Shown: piece by piece, positions 17,772 to 27,000 of the stretch | Layout of the letters: each line of letters starts with the position of its first letter | Position numbering within the stretch: position 1 is the first letter of the stretch | Source of the DNA: Arcticibacter sp045629565 | GTDB taxonomy: Bacteria > Bacteroidota > Bacteroidia > Sphingobacteriales > Sphingobacteriaceae | NCBI RefSeq assembly: GCF_045629565.1 | Contig: NZ_JAZQRL010000007.1 | Coordinates: 12,834-76,833, forward strand | DNA: 64,000 nt | Direction of reading: 5' to 3' | Translations under genes and position numbers: made by a program | Notes under the pieces: model-generated | Seen by the model: only the letters and a program-made list of their open reading frames with translations | Databases searched by the model: none | What the model was told of the DNA's origin: nothing

Positions 17772-19247
17772 ATGAAAATTCTACTCACAGGTGCAAATGG
17801 TTATATCGGCACACGTCTGCTTCCCGTACTGTTGGCGGAGGGTCATGATGTGGTTTGCATGGTTCGCGACAAGCGACGTTTTATAAAAAAAATCGAATAT
17901 CCCGAGAAGGTAATGATCATCGAAGCCGACCTGGTGACGGGAAAGGGGTTGGATCAGATCCCTGTGGATATCGATGCCGCTTATTATCTCGTGCATTCCA
18001 TGTCCTCACCCAAAGGTGACTTCTCTGATGCGGAGAAACAAACTGCCGGAAACTTTGTGAGCGCCCTTTCCCGATGCGATAATTGTAAACAGATCATCTA
18101 TCTGACAGGCATCGTCAATGATGCTAAATTATCGAAGCATCTTTCATCACGACTGGCTGTAGAAGATGTTTTGAAACAAAGCAATATTCCATGCACTATC
18201 CTAAGAGCAGCGATTATCATTGGATCTGGCAGTGCCTCATTCGAAATAATCCGCGACCTGGTAGAAAAGCTCCCCGTCATGGTTGCTCCTAAATGGGTGA
18301 GAACCCGCTGCCAGCCTATCGGTATCCGCGACGTGCTTCGTTATCTGAGCGGCGTACTCGTAAAAGAAGAAGCTTATGATAAGACATTCGATATAGGCGG
18401 TCCGGATATCCTGACCTACCAGCAGATGCTTTTGGAATATGCCGCTTCCCGAAATCTCAACCGTTACATCATAAATGTACCCTTCCTGACGCCCAAGCTG
18501 TCATCCTATTGGCTTAATTTCGTTACATCTGTTCCTTTTTCACTGGCCAGTTCTTTAGTGGAAAGTATGAAAAATGAGGTAGTTTGCCAAAACGATAACA
18601 TCAAGAACATTGTTCCCGGAGAATGCTTCAGCTATCGCGAATCGCTAAAACTCGCCTTCGTTAAGATCGAACAGCATTCGATCGTCAGCAGCTGGAAAGA
18701 CGCTCTTAACAGGGGGTACCTTGAAACAACTTTTATGGATCAGATCAAGGTTCCTCAAAATGGGACCCTTAGTTCGCAGGTGAAGATTATCTTCGACAGA
18801 AGCTCGGACGAAGTGCTCGAAAATATATGGGGAATCGGAGGTAACAGGGGTTGGTATTACCTGAATTTCTTATGGAAGCTTAGAGGCTTTGCCGATAAAG
18901 TTGTTGGCGGTGTAGGAATGAGGAGGGGCAGAAGAAACCAGGACAGCCTGATCGCGGGTGATGCACTGGATTTTTGGAGGGTATTACTCGCCGACAAAGA
19001 AAAGAAACGGTTGTTACTTTATGCGGAGATGAGGCTACCGGGCGAGGCTTGGCTGGAGTTCTGCATCGATCAGTCGGACAGGTCGGGGAAAACATTGATC
19101 CAGACCGCAACTTTTCGTCCGCGCGGACTATGGGGACGTTTGTACTGGTATGCTATGTGGCCATTCCATTTGTTTATATTCAAAGGTATGGCCACGCAGC
19201 TCACGCAATATCAAAATAGTGTTGGGTTACCGTCGCCCAAAGATTAG
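17772..19247 (+). CDS. NAD(P)-binding epimerase-like protein with DUF2867 domain
   Basis: A 491-residue fusion. The N-terminal 280 residues form an atypical SDR domain with the TGANGYIGTRLLPVLL dinucleotide-binding loop, followed by the DIDAAYYLVHSMSS segment. The C-terminal part (about 340-490) is a DUF2867/SRPBCC-like domain ending in GRLYWYAMWPFHLFIFKGM. I start at 17772 because MKILLTGANG places the Rossmann loop at residue 6; a longer reading from 17742 has no support. Proteins of this type are common in aerobic bacteria and have no proven substrate. The stop overlaps the convergent gene's stop. Confidence 0.85.
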   Translation: MKILLTGANGYIGTRLLPVLLAEGHDVVCMVRDKRRFIKKIEYPEKVMIIEADLVTGKGLDQIPVDIDAAYYLVHSMSSPKGDFSDAEKQTAGNFVSALSRCDNCKQIIYLTGIVNDAKLSKHLSSRLAVEDVLKQSNIPCTILRAAIIIGSGSASFEIIRDLVEKLPVMVAPKWVRTRCQPIGIRDVLRYLSGVLVKEEAYDKTFDIGGPDILTYQQMLLEYAASRNLNRYIINVPFLTPKLSSYWLNFVTSVPFSLASSLVESMKNEVVCQNDNIKNIVPGECFSYRESLKLAFVKIEQHSIVSSWKDALNRGYLETTFMDQIKVPQNGTLSSQVKIIFDRSSDEVLENIWGIGGNRGWYYLNFLWKLRGFADKVVGGVGMRRGRRNQDSLIAGDALDFWRVLLADKEKKRLLLYAEMRLPGEAWLEFCIDQSDRSGKTLIQTATFRPRGLWGRLYWYAMWPFHLFIFKGMATQLTQYQNSVGLPSPKD

Positions 19248-19588
19248 GATTGCTTCAGTGGCTCCTTTTCTTTTTTAGGCTCCATACCTACTTCAACAAG
19301 TTCTTCCTCATGTTGTTCAGCCGCTGCTGCGGTGGCATAATTAAGTTTTCGGAATCGCCAGATGGCGAAGGCCGGTTCCTGGTATTTGTTGATGAGTTTA
19401 AAAAACTTGGGCAGATTATAAATCTCCTCCAAAAGGACTCCGGTAACAATACCATTATTGTCAAGTATCTCCCTTATAGTGTACTCTTTATCTTTAGTAA
19501 CCCAAATTTCGAAATCACGACTGATCTCCTCTTTTTTATCTGCGTCTATAAGCGCATTGATGCAAATAACTTTATCCCCTGGTTTCAT
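19244..19588 (-). CDS. Hypothetical protein, SH3-like opening
   Basis: A 114-residue cytosolic protein. It opens with KPGDKVICINALIDADKK and later has KDKEYTIREILDNNGIVTGVLLEEI. The pattern of a short basic beta-strand, a KEYTI turn and an acidic strand is seen in small SH3-like proteins of Bacteroidota and their phages. The C-terminal 40 residues are charged and probably disordered. No function can be assigned. Its stop codon overlaps that of the gene on the other strand. Confidence 0.6.
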   Translation of the reverse strand: MKPGDKVICINALIDADKKEEISRDFEIWVTKDKEYTIREILDNNGIVTGVLLEEIYNLPKFFKLINKYQEPAFAIWRFRKLNYATAAAAEQHEEELVEVGMEPKKEKEPLKQS

Positions 19589-19728
19589 GCTAATCGGCTT
19601 TCTGTGTTTCTCTACGAGATTTATTACAAAAATAGCTAAAAATGGTTTGTAGTTAAGGTATTCATGGAGTCAATCGGTAAATATTCGGATAAGGCCTTAT
19701 CCTATATGTGGGCGTATAAAAAGCGACT

Positions 19729-19784
19729 TGCAGCCCATATGAGTCCGACTAACAGGCTTGAAACTCGGACTCATATGGGCTGCA
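19729..19784. repeat. Perfect 20-bp inverted repeat with 16-bp loop
   Basis: The left arm 19729-19748 (TGCAGCCCATATGAGTCCGA) is the exact reverse complement of the right arm 19765-19784. The loop is 19749-19764. No T-tract follows, so it does not look like a standard terminator. It may be a small mobile hairpin element, an RNA structure or a protein-binding site. Confidence 0.9.
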
Positions 19785-19990
19785 TACCCGCCCATTATGG
19801 GTATCATATAGATCATGATGTGGAGAAAACCCTTTTAATGTTCATTCAGGTTGACGTTATTTTGCAGTTTGTATTTCTTCTGATATTCCAGATTTCCAGT
19901 TTTTTACAGCCCGTTTTTCTATGGCTCTATCAGTCGTCCACCGGATTTGGTTTGGAGCCTTGGTGTAGAAGCTAAGCTGACCGTTTCATA

Positions 19991-20020
19991 TTACCAATAC
20001 GGTAACATTATTTATCTTTG
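19991..20020 (+). promoter_or_regulatory. Putative regulated promoter upstream of the AraC gene
   Basis: TATCTTTG at 20013-20020 matches the Bacteroidota -7 element TANNTTTG. There is no TTTG at the -33 position. Instead TTACC-AATAC-GGTAA, a 5+5 inverted repeat at 19991-20005, overlaps it. This layout suggests a promoter controlled by a DNA-binding regulator. Confidence 0.45.
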
Positions 20021-20163
20021 TACCAAAGGATGGGAGTTATAGGAACAAGAGTTATTTTCATCCTTTTTATAAGGGCATTACCTAAACCTCGGATATCATC
20101 CTTTGATCGGTCAAGACAGAAAGGTATATTAGTTAAATTGATTAAAAATTCGTTAAAACTAAA

Positions 20164-21129
20164 TTGATCACAAATCAAATTTGGCTTCGGCTACTGAGGC
20201 AAAAGGAATTGAATTGCTCTTTTCGAACTGACCTTAAGGTTCTTTGTGCTTACTGTATATTCCATCTGATTACAATTTTTTTAGATTCTTCTGTGCCGGT
20301 AGCATTGCTATATGGTCCGGTATTGTATAGATTGTATCGCAGTCTAACGATGGAACCCGTAACAAGTCGTATTGAATATCATTTGCACCAGGTGCCGTTT
20401 TACGCGATGACGGTGCTAAGTCAGATTGATATTGACTTATATCATGCCATTCATCTTCCCGCAATGCCGTTAAGCATAGTGGCGTATGGTTTGTATATAG
20501 GTTTTTCACGAAGCAAGATTCCCAGGGAAGCCAGCCTCTCGGATGTGCAGATTTTGAAGCTGTTGACTATTATATCTTTAGCTATATCCGTTCCGCTCTT
20601 CATGTTCGCATCTCAACGTCATATTACATGGGACTGGGGTTTTGGAGTAGGGCAGCTTACTTATTATATATTGGCCTTTTGTGTATTGATGCTGGGAGCA
20701 TATGTATTTTTCAACCCTAAGCAACCGTCAGCGGATCTTATTGAAAAGAAAGGGGATAGTATACACATGGTCGGTTCCCTTGTTGATAGTCAAAATCTCA
20801 GCAAAGTGCTCATCGAGCGTCAGTTGTACCTCGATCCGCTGCTTTCACTTGAAAAGTTTGCTTCTGAAGTCGGACTTCCCAAACATAAGTGTACTAAACT
20901 TATTCAGATAGAGCATGGCAAAAGTTTTTACCAGCTTATAGCCGAATACAGAATTGAACATGCCAGCCGTCTATTGAAACAGGATGTATTAAGCGAGCTC
21001 ACCATAGAGAGTATAGCAGAATCATGTGGTTTTAATTCAAAAGCATCATTTAATCGTTACTTTAGAGACATAAGCGGATGCACCCCTTCTGAATATCGAA
21101 GGAAGTTCAGCGAATCTTCTGATGCATAG
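20164..21129 (+). CDS. AraC family regulator with membrane N-terminus, apparently N-truncated
   Basis: A 321-residue protein. Hydrophobic segments span residues 25-60, 75-110, 130-150 and 160-185. A C-terminal AraC DNA-binding domain runs over 225-315, with SLEKFASEVGLPKHKCTKLI as the first helix-turn-helix and ESIAESCGFNSKASFNRYFRDISGCTPSEYRR as the second. It aligns with the next gene from LLYGPVLYRLYRS onward but lacks that gene's first membrane helix and has no ATG. A TTG at 20164 is the only reasonable start, since a stop lies 7 codons upstream. It may be a shortened or partly decayed paralogue. Confidence 0.75.
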   Translation: MITNQIWLRLLRQKELNCSFRTDLKVLCAYCIFHLITIFLDSSVPVALLYGPVLYRLYRSLTMEPVTSRIEYHLHQVPFYAMTVLSQIDIDLYHAIHLPAMPLSIVAYGLYIGFSRSKIPREASLSDVQILKLLTIISLAISVPLFMFASQRHITWDWGFGVGQLTYYILAFCVLMLGAYVFFNPKQPSADLIEKKGDSIHMVGSLVDSQNLSKVLIERQLYLDPLLSLEKFASEVGLPKHKCTKLIQIEHGKSFYQLIAEYRIEHASRLLKQDVLSELTIESIAESCGFNSKASFNRYFRDISGCTPSEYRRKFSESSDA

Positions 21130-21141
21130 CTACCAGACCTT

Positions 21142-22239
21142 ATGGAGGATATTCTACGGCAAATCATTTCATGGTGCCTGGCTGCAAATGTTACTGCAGG
21201 CATCATTGTGGCTTATATGAGTTTTAAGATCAGATCAGGCCCCCTGCATGAAAAAATACTGACCTTTGGTGTTGGCCTGGTTGTAGTGCATAGCTTTCAT
21301 GCGCTAGTGGTCGCATCTTTTTTTGCTGATAAGGCTTATCTTGATTGGGCAGCGCCATACGGACTGGCTTATGGGCCGACCCTCTATTTCGCGATGAGGA
21401 CAGTACAGGGTAATCATCGTTTCAATAAGAAGGATTATCTGCTGCACGCTACACCTTTTATTTTGTATTACCTGTTGTATATCGTCTGGATCAGCACTTC
21501 TGCAGATAAGGATATTTTGTATGTGATGATCAGGTACTCCTTATTCAATGCTATCATCCTATCATTGCTCGGTTACGGAGCATATAGCTTCTACCTCTAC
21601 AGGAATGGAACTATGAAGTTTAAAAGAGTCTTAGATCTTTTGTCAACCGCCGGGATAATGCTTGTTTTTACCGGTTTCCTGTTAATTACGGTTGATTCTT
21701 CCTCACCAAGAAGTCACGCCTCATTTTACGTTCCGCGTTTGATGATGTATGGGATCATGACCATAGTTGTTTTTATCGTCCTGGATCATAAGCTGCGCTT
21801 GTTGATTTATCCGGAAGGTACGTTGAATGCTGGCAACACGGACGAGGTTATGGCAGTAGAACCCAGGGCCTATGCCAAATCAGGATTACCCGAACAAGCT
21901 CTGGTTATATATGAAGAGCGTCTGACAGCGATGGTGGAAAATGAAAGACTGTTCTTAGACCCTTCGCTTAGCATCGACCGCCTTTCGGAATCGACTAAGA
22001 TTCCGAAGCATTATTTGTCGCAAATATTCAGTTTACAGATGGGCAAAAGTTTTGCCGACTACATTAATCAACTGCGCATTCAATACGCCTGCAAAGAATT
22101 GGAACAGCCAAGAGATATCTCCATGGAGCAACTGGGATATGAATGTGGCTTCAATTCTAAAGTATCCTTCTACAGGAACTTTAAACTTCATACCGGTTTG
22201 ACACCCTCACAGTATATCACAAAAGTGAGGAACTCTTAA
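21142..22239 (+). CDS. AraC family regulator with seven-helix-type membrane N-terminus
   Basis: A 365-residue protein. About six to seven hydrophobic segments fill residues 5-215 and likely sense a signal in or across the inner membrane. Residues 265-365 form the AraC domain, with SIDRLSESTKIPKHYLSQIF and MEQLGYECGFNSKVSFYRNFKLHTGLTPSQY. This architecture is common in Bacteroidota. It starts 12 bp after the preceding paralogue, so the two form a tandem duplicate operon. No target operon is adjacent. Confidence 0.85.
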   Translation: MEDILRQIISWCLAANVTAGIIVAYMSFKIRSGPLHEKILTFGVGLVVVHSFHALVVASFFADKAYLDWAAPYGLAYGPTLYFAMRTVQGNHRFNKKDYLLHATPFILYYLLYIVWISTSADKDILYVMIRYSLFNAIILSLLGYGAYSFYLYRNGTMKFKRVLDLLSTAGIMLVFTGFLLITVDSSSPRSHASFYVPRLMMYGIMTIVVFIVLDHKLRLLIYPEGTLNAGNTDEVMAVEPRAYAKSGLPEQALVIYEERLTAMVENERLFLDPSLSIDRLSESTKIPKHYLSQIFSLQMGKSFADYINQLRIQYACKELEQPRDISMEQLGYECGFNSKVSFYRNFKLHTGLTPSQYITKVRNS

Positions 22240-22253
22240 AATTTCATAAAATC

Positions 22254-22292
22254 TGCGTTTTTACGCTTTAAACGCTGTTTTCATTTTTTTGG
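22254..22292 (+). terminator. Possible weak terminator after the AraC pair
   Basis: GCGTTT (22255-22260) pairs with AAACGC (22270-22275), and a T-rich run follows at 22277-22290. The stem is only 6 bp, so this is tentative. Confidence 0.35.
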
Positions 22293-22383
22293 GAAGTACA
22301 TATCGTTCATAAAGTGGTACTTTTTTCTACCCCGCAAAGCCTTTCTTTGCACAAAATTTATCATACATCACATAACGGGTAAT

Positions 22384-22746
22384 ATGGAAAAACATCATGG
22401 AAAAATTATCGAACGGGTAGTTAGGCGTGCGAATATGTCACTGAGTGAACTTTCGAAATTGATGGGAGTAAACCGCAGATCTATGTATAATTGGTTTGTT
22501 CTTCCCAAAGTTAAGCCCGAGATAATTTTCAGATTGGGAAAAGCACTCGAACACGATTTTTCACAAGAATTTCCTGAGTTCTTTGAGCGCGACGATTTTA
22601 AAGATAGCCGGAGATATTCCGGAGATCCCAGTTATGAAATTGTCCCGGACAAATCTACAGACGACGGTTTTTGGAAAGATAAATACATCAGTCTACTGGA
22701 GAAGATGAACAGTATGATGGTTGCGAAAAAGAATGTGAGCGTGTGA
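22384..22746 (+). CDS. Small helix-turn-helix DNA-binding protein
   Basis: A 120-residue protein. Residues 8-50 are a clear helix-turn-helix (VVRRANMSLSELSKLMGVNRRSMYNWF) resembling XRE/MerR-like domains. It is followed by KPEIIFRLGKALEHDFSQEFPEF. The C-terminal 50 residues are charged and possibly coiled-coil, ending KYISLLEKMNSMM. A GCAAAG/CTTTGC inverted repeat at 22334-22350 upstream could be an autoregulatory site. It lies between the AraC pair and sbcD, and its target is unknown. Confidence 0.75.
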   Translation: MEKHHGKIIERVVRRANMSLSELSKLMGVNRRSMYNWFVLPKVKPEIIFRLGKALEHDFSQEFPEFFERDDFKDSRRYSGDPSYEIVPDKSTDDGFWKDKYISLLEKMNSMMVAKKNVSV

Positions 22747-22831
22747 AGAATTAGATTTACTTGTAATTGTCAGATAATCCTGACGTTTATTCTGGCAGAA
22801 CATTTCGTTTTTATCACGAAGTTTGTAGTAC

Positions 22832-24049
22832 ATGAGGGTTCTGCATACAGCCGACTGGCATTTGGGAAAAAAGTTAGAGCAATGTGAACGTACAGAGGAG
22901 CATCAGTTCTTTCTGGACTGGCTCATTGGGGAGCTCAGTCACCATTGTATTGAAGTTTTAATCATTGCCGGAGATGTTTTCGACACGGGTAATCCTTCGA
23001 ATATAGCTCTTGAGCAATACTATAAGTTCCTGTGGCAGGTTAAGGGAACCTGCTGCCGGGAAGTGATCATCATTGGCGGCAATCACGATTCGATCAGTAC
23101 GCTCAACGCACCCAAAGAGCTGCTGAAGTTTTTCAATATTCATGTTGTTGGTGGAGTTCCGGAAGATATTCGTCAGCAGATCATTCCGGTTTTGAATGCA
23201 GATGGGAAAGTAGAGCTTGTGATATGTGCGATTCCTTTTTTGAGGGACAGAGACGTTCGGCTCTCTGTTGCAGGCGAAACCGCGCAGGACCGGGAGTCGC
23301 GAATTAAGGAAGGGATTTGTGCGCATTACAATAGGTTCAAAGCCGAGATTGCCGCCTATAAAGAAGAGGGAATACCGGTCATTGCGACCGGGCATCTATT
23401 TGCTGCTGGCTCCAGTACTTCTGAAAGTGAAAAGGAGATCCACGTTGGCAATCTGGGGCAGATCTGCGGAGACCAGTTCCCTGAAGAATTCAATTACGTA
23501 GCCTTAGGTCATATACACCGTCCGCAGATCGTGAACAAAATGAGTCATGTACGTTACTCTGGTTCACCTATTCCTTTAAGCTTTTCAGAAACAGATGACG
23601 AAAAGCAGGTGCTGATTCTGGACTTCCGAGAAGGAGGGCTGCAACAGATCACAGCATTGAAAGTGCCTTGCTGCAGAAAGCTGATCAGGATAAAAGGAAC
23701 ACTGGAAGAAGTAAGAATGAAGCTGGACGTTATGGAAGACCGGGGTATGATGATGCCTGCCTGGGTAGAGCTTCAAATAAAGACCGACCGTTTTATTCAT
23801 GATTTGGATGAGCAGTTGGACAAGTTAAAAGCCGGCAAGCCATTTATTGAACGCTTCTTTCCGCGTCAGATCAAGACAAGTGCTGCCCTTAGCTTAAACG
23901 AGCAGACCATTTTGGAATCTGCGTTGCATGAGCTGGAACCCCGTTCGGTATTTCTAAAGCGATGTGAATCGGAATTTCCAAATGAGGACCATGGTGAACT
24001 GCTGCGATTGTTCGACGAAATCCTGGAAAAAATGGCTCAGAGGGACTAA
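22832..24049 (+). CDS. sbcD: Exonuclease subunit SbcD
   Basis: Mre11-family manganese-dependent nuclease that with SbcC cleaves DNA hairpins and protein-blocked ends. The five phosphoesterase motifs are present in order: HTADWHLGK (residues 5-13), IIAGDVFDTGNPS, IIGGNHDS, ATGHLFAAGS and YVALGHIHRPQ. The C-terminal capping domain covers residues 290-405. The length (405) is typical. The gene ends 3 bp before sbcC and the two form an operon. Confidence 0.97.
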   Translation: MRVLHTADWHLGKKLEQCERTEEHQFFLDWLIGELSHHCIEVLIIAGDVFDTGNPSNIALEQYYKFLWQVKGTCCREVIIIGGNHDSISTLNAPKELLKFFNIHVVGGVPEDIRQQIIPVLNADGKVELVICAIPFLRDRDVRLSVAGETAQDRESRIKEGICAHYNRFKAEIAAYKEEGIPVIATGHLFAAGSSTSESEKEIHVGNLGQICGDQFPEEFNYVALGHIHRPQIVNKMSHVRYSGSPIPLSFSETDDEKQVLILDFREGGLQQITALKVPCCRKLIRIKGTLEEVRMKLDVMEDRGMMMPAWVELQIKTDRFIHDLDEQLDKLKAGKPFIERFFPRQIKTSAALSLNEQTILESALHELEPRSVFLKRCESEFPNEDHGELLRLFDEILEKMAQRD

Positions 24050-24052
24050 CTC

Positions 24053-27000
24053 ATGAAAATATTAAGCGTACGTTTTTTAAACCTGAATTCCCTGAAGGGA
24101 GAACATCAGATCCGCTTTGATCAAAGCCCCTTCACCGAAAGTGGATTATTCGCTATTACAGGCCCTACGGGAGCTGGGAAGACGACCATCCTGGATGCTA
24201 TTACCATTGCGCTCTATGGCCGCGTTCATCGGCATGACAGAGATGTTTCTGAGAGTATGACCAGGCATACAGCGGAGTCTTTCTCAGAGGTGGAGTTTGA
24301 GATCAAGGGAAAGGGCTATCGGGCGAAATGGTCGCAGCGCCGCGGTTATGGCAAGGTGGACGGTGCACTGCAGACTCAACGGATGGAGCTTGTTGATCTT
24401 AGCACTTTGGAAATTATGGTTAATCACCCTCTTTCTGAAGTGCAACAGCAGATCGTCGCCCTATGTGGACTTGATTATCATCAATTTCTGCGCTCGGTAA
24501 TGTTGTCTCAAGGAGACTTTACGCAGTTTCTCAAGTCGAAAGAGAATGAGCGTTCGGAACTACTGGAAAAAATCACCGATACGGCAGTGTATTCGGAGAT
24601 CTCCAGGTATGTGTTTGACCGGGCAAGGCAGGAGAGAGAGAAGCTGGAAAGGCTGAGAGAGCAACTGGATAATGCAGATATCCTTTCCGATGAAGAAGTT
24701 TCACAGCTGAACATTTCTTTGCAGGATCTGAGTATTCGGGAAAAGGCCGTTCGGGATAACTCTTTGGATACACGAGATAAAATCAACTGGTTAGGAGTTT
24801 TAGGTAAACTGAAAGTTGATGAAGCGCGGCAACGGGATTTGCTGCGTGAACAGCAGGAGAAGTTGATTCTCCATCAGGAGGACTTCCAGAAGCTGGCGCT
24901 GCATCAGAAGGCCATGGCCTACCGTTCAGACCTGCAGGATATTCAGAATCATGAAGGGAGAATCGAGGAACTTGCATTAAGGATTCGGGAACAGGAAGAG
25001 GTGCTTCCCTCGGTTCAGGAGAAGAGCCGGCAGGCAGATCAGGCATTTGAGGAAGGTAAAAAGCTGCTCGATCAGAAGGACGGGAGCTTGCAAGAGCAGG
25101 AGCCGCTGTTTGAGAAGGTGATTCAGAAAGATCTGCAGCTGGACGGCTTCAGAAAGGAGCTCGAGAGGGCAGAGAGCTGGGCTAAGACGGCACTAAAAGA
25201 TGTGGATCAGACCATCAGTGACCGGGATACTTTAGCTCAAAATATTGCTGCGCTTGAGGTGGAGATCAGCGCTTTGAACCAGTTGATTGTCGGTCAGCCC
25301 AAAGAAAATGAACTGGAGACGGCAATTGTTCGCATCGATCAATATCAGCAGGAATTAGGCCGTGCGCGGCTTTCACTTCGGGATAAAAAAGCCGAAGAAA
25401 GAAGTGTCGTCGATCTGCAAAAGGATCAGGAAAAGTCGCTTCTTGCCATTGAAGAGGAAATAGCTAAATCAAATGCCGGCTTGTTGCTCAAGCAGCAGGA
25501 ACTGGTTCGACTTCGAGACAAGCTGCGGACGGAGTTTGAGGGCAAGTCGCTTGACGTCCTGGAAGAGTCGGCAGACAAGCTTCCTGGCTTGATCAGCCTA
25601 TGTCAGGATCAATCGAGGTTAGCTAAAGAGTACTTCCAAACCCGCGCTCAGCTGGATGCTCTAAAGCAGGAGCAAAGCCGGAACCAGGAATCGGTGGTTT
25701 CGCTTGAGGCAGTGCTGGCCCTCCAAACGGAGGAAAAGCAGGAAGCCGAACGCATATTAGAAGATCACAGGAAAGTGGTTGATATACAGATTCGCATACA
25801 AAAATACGATGCGGATAGAGGTCAGCTGCAGGAGGATCAGGAATGTCCCCTTTGCGGATCAAAAGAGCACCCCTATGTCGAGAAACACTATCATTCGGCA
25901 CTTACGGAAGCAGAACAGAAGCGGAACGCCCATGAAGTCTATGTGCAGAAACTTTCCAGGGAGATTCAGGATTCGGCAATCAAGCTGAGTGCCTCGAAAG
26001 AGAAACTCGCAGGCCAGCTTAAGCAGTCGGCAGAGCGTGAAGAGAAGCTTTCTAATATGGAGAGTTCCTTCGCTTTAAATAATGGGAGGTTGCCTGCACC
26101 ACTGGCGCTGGAGAAGCCCGCCATTATCAATGCGATCGTTCTTAAGAAACAAAGTGAATTGTCAGCCTTGCAGGCTCAGATCCAGGCACTGCGTGTTCTG
26201 CAGAAAGACATCAGCATGGTGGAGCTGATGTTGATCGATTTGAAAAGTACGATCGAACAGGCGAAGACCAGGAAAGAATCGCTGCTGACACAACTCAGCA
26301 GCGGGGCCGGAAATCTGGAAAAGGTCCGGCTGGAAATTGGCAAGTTGGATCTTGAAATTGGTGACCTACAGAATAAGATTCAGGACGTGTTAAGATCTTT
26401 GCAGATTACCGACATTCCGGAAGATATCATCCGCGCGTTGAACGCACGTTTGCTGGTATGCCGGCAGTCGAATGAGAAGTTAGCTTCGGCCACATTGCGA
26501 AAGCAGGAGCTAGGCGCAGAGAGTATAAGTCTGGAAAAGGTTCTGAGAGCAAAGCAGGAACTTCTTCAGCAACGGGAGAAAGAGCGCAAGCAGGCTGATC
26601 TGCGTTTGCAGGAAGAGCTGGGCGAACGTCGGGAGCTGTTTGGTGAGAAAGATCCTGTGTTTGAGCGCGAGCAGCTTAGGAACCAGCTGAAGCAGCTTCG
26701 TGAAGCTTTGGAGAGGCAGCAGGAACTGCGGAATCAGCTGCAAAATCAGTTGCTAGCGCTGGAAGCTTCATTACAGAAGGACAGGCAGGACCTGGATAAA
26801 GCGGGCAAGGATTTGTCCCGTCTTTCAGCGGAATTGACAAGAAAACTTCAGGAACAGGGTATTGCCGATATAGCGGAGCTCCGTTCCTATAGACTTGATG
26901 AGGGTATCGCTGCTGAGATCTCGACGATGGAGGCTGAGATCAAGACGGCTATCGCCAATGCAGAGCATCTGTTAACGAGGTTGCGTGCCGACTTGCAGCT

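Larger units (their letters stand above)
19589..20163. other. Hairpin-rich intergenic region
   Basis: No convincing gene is seen in this 575-bp gap. It holds a perfect 16-bp palindrome at 19687-19702, a long inverted repeat at 19729-19784, a small hairpin (ATACCC/GGGTAT) just after it, and an operator-like inverted repeat plus -7 element at 19991-20020 ahead of the first AraC gene. A 103-codon open frame crosses the hairpins and is not believed to be coding. Confidence 0.6.

Noticed and set aside
19664..19975. A 103-codon open frame on the plus strand
   Set aside because: It crosses both arms of the long inverted repeat, shows no family resemblance, and its composition looks non-coding.
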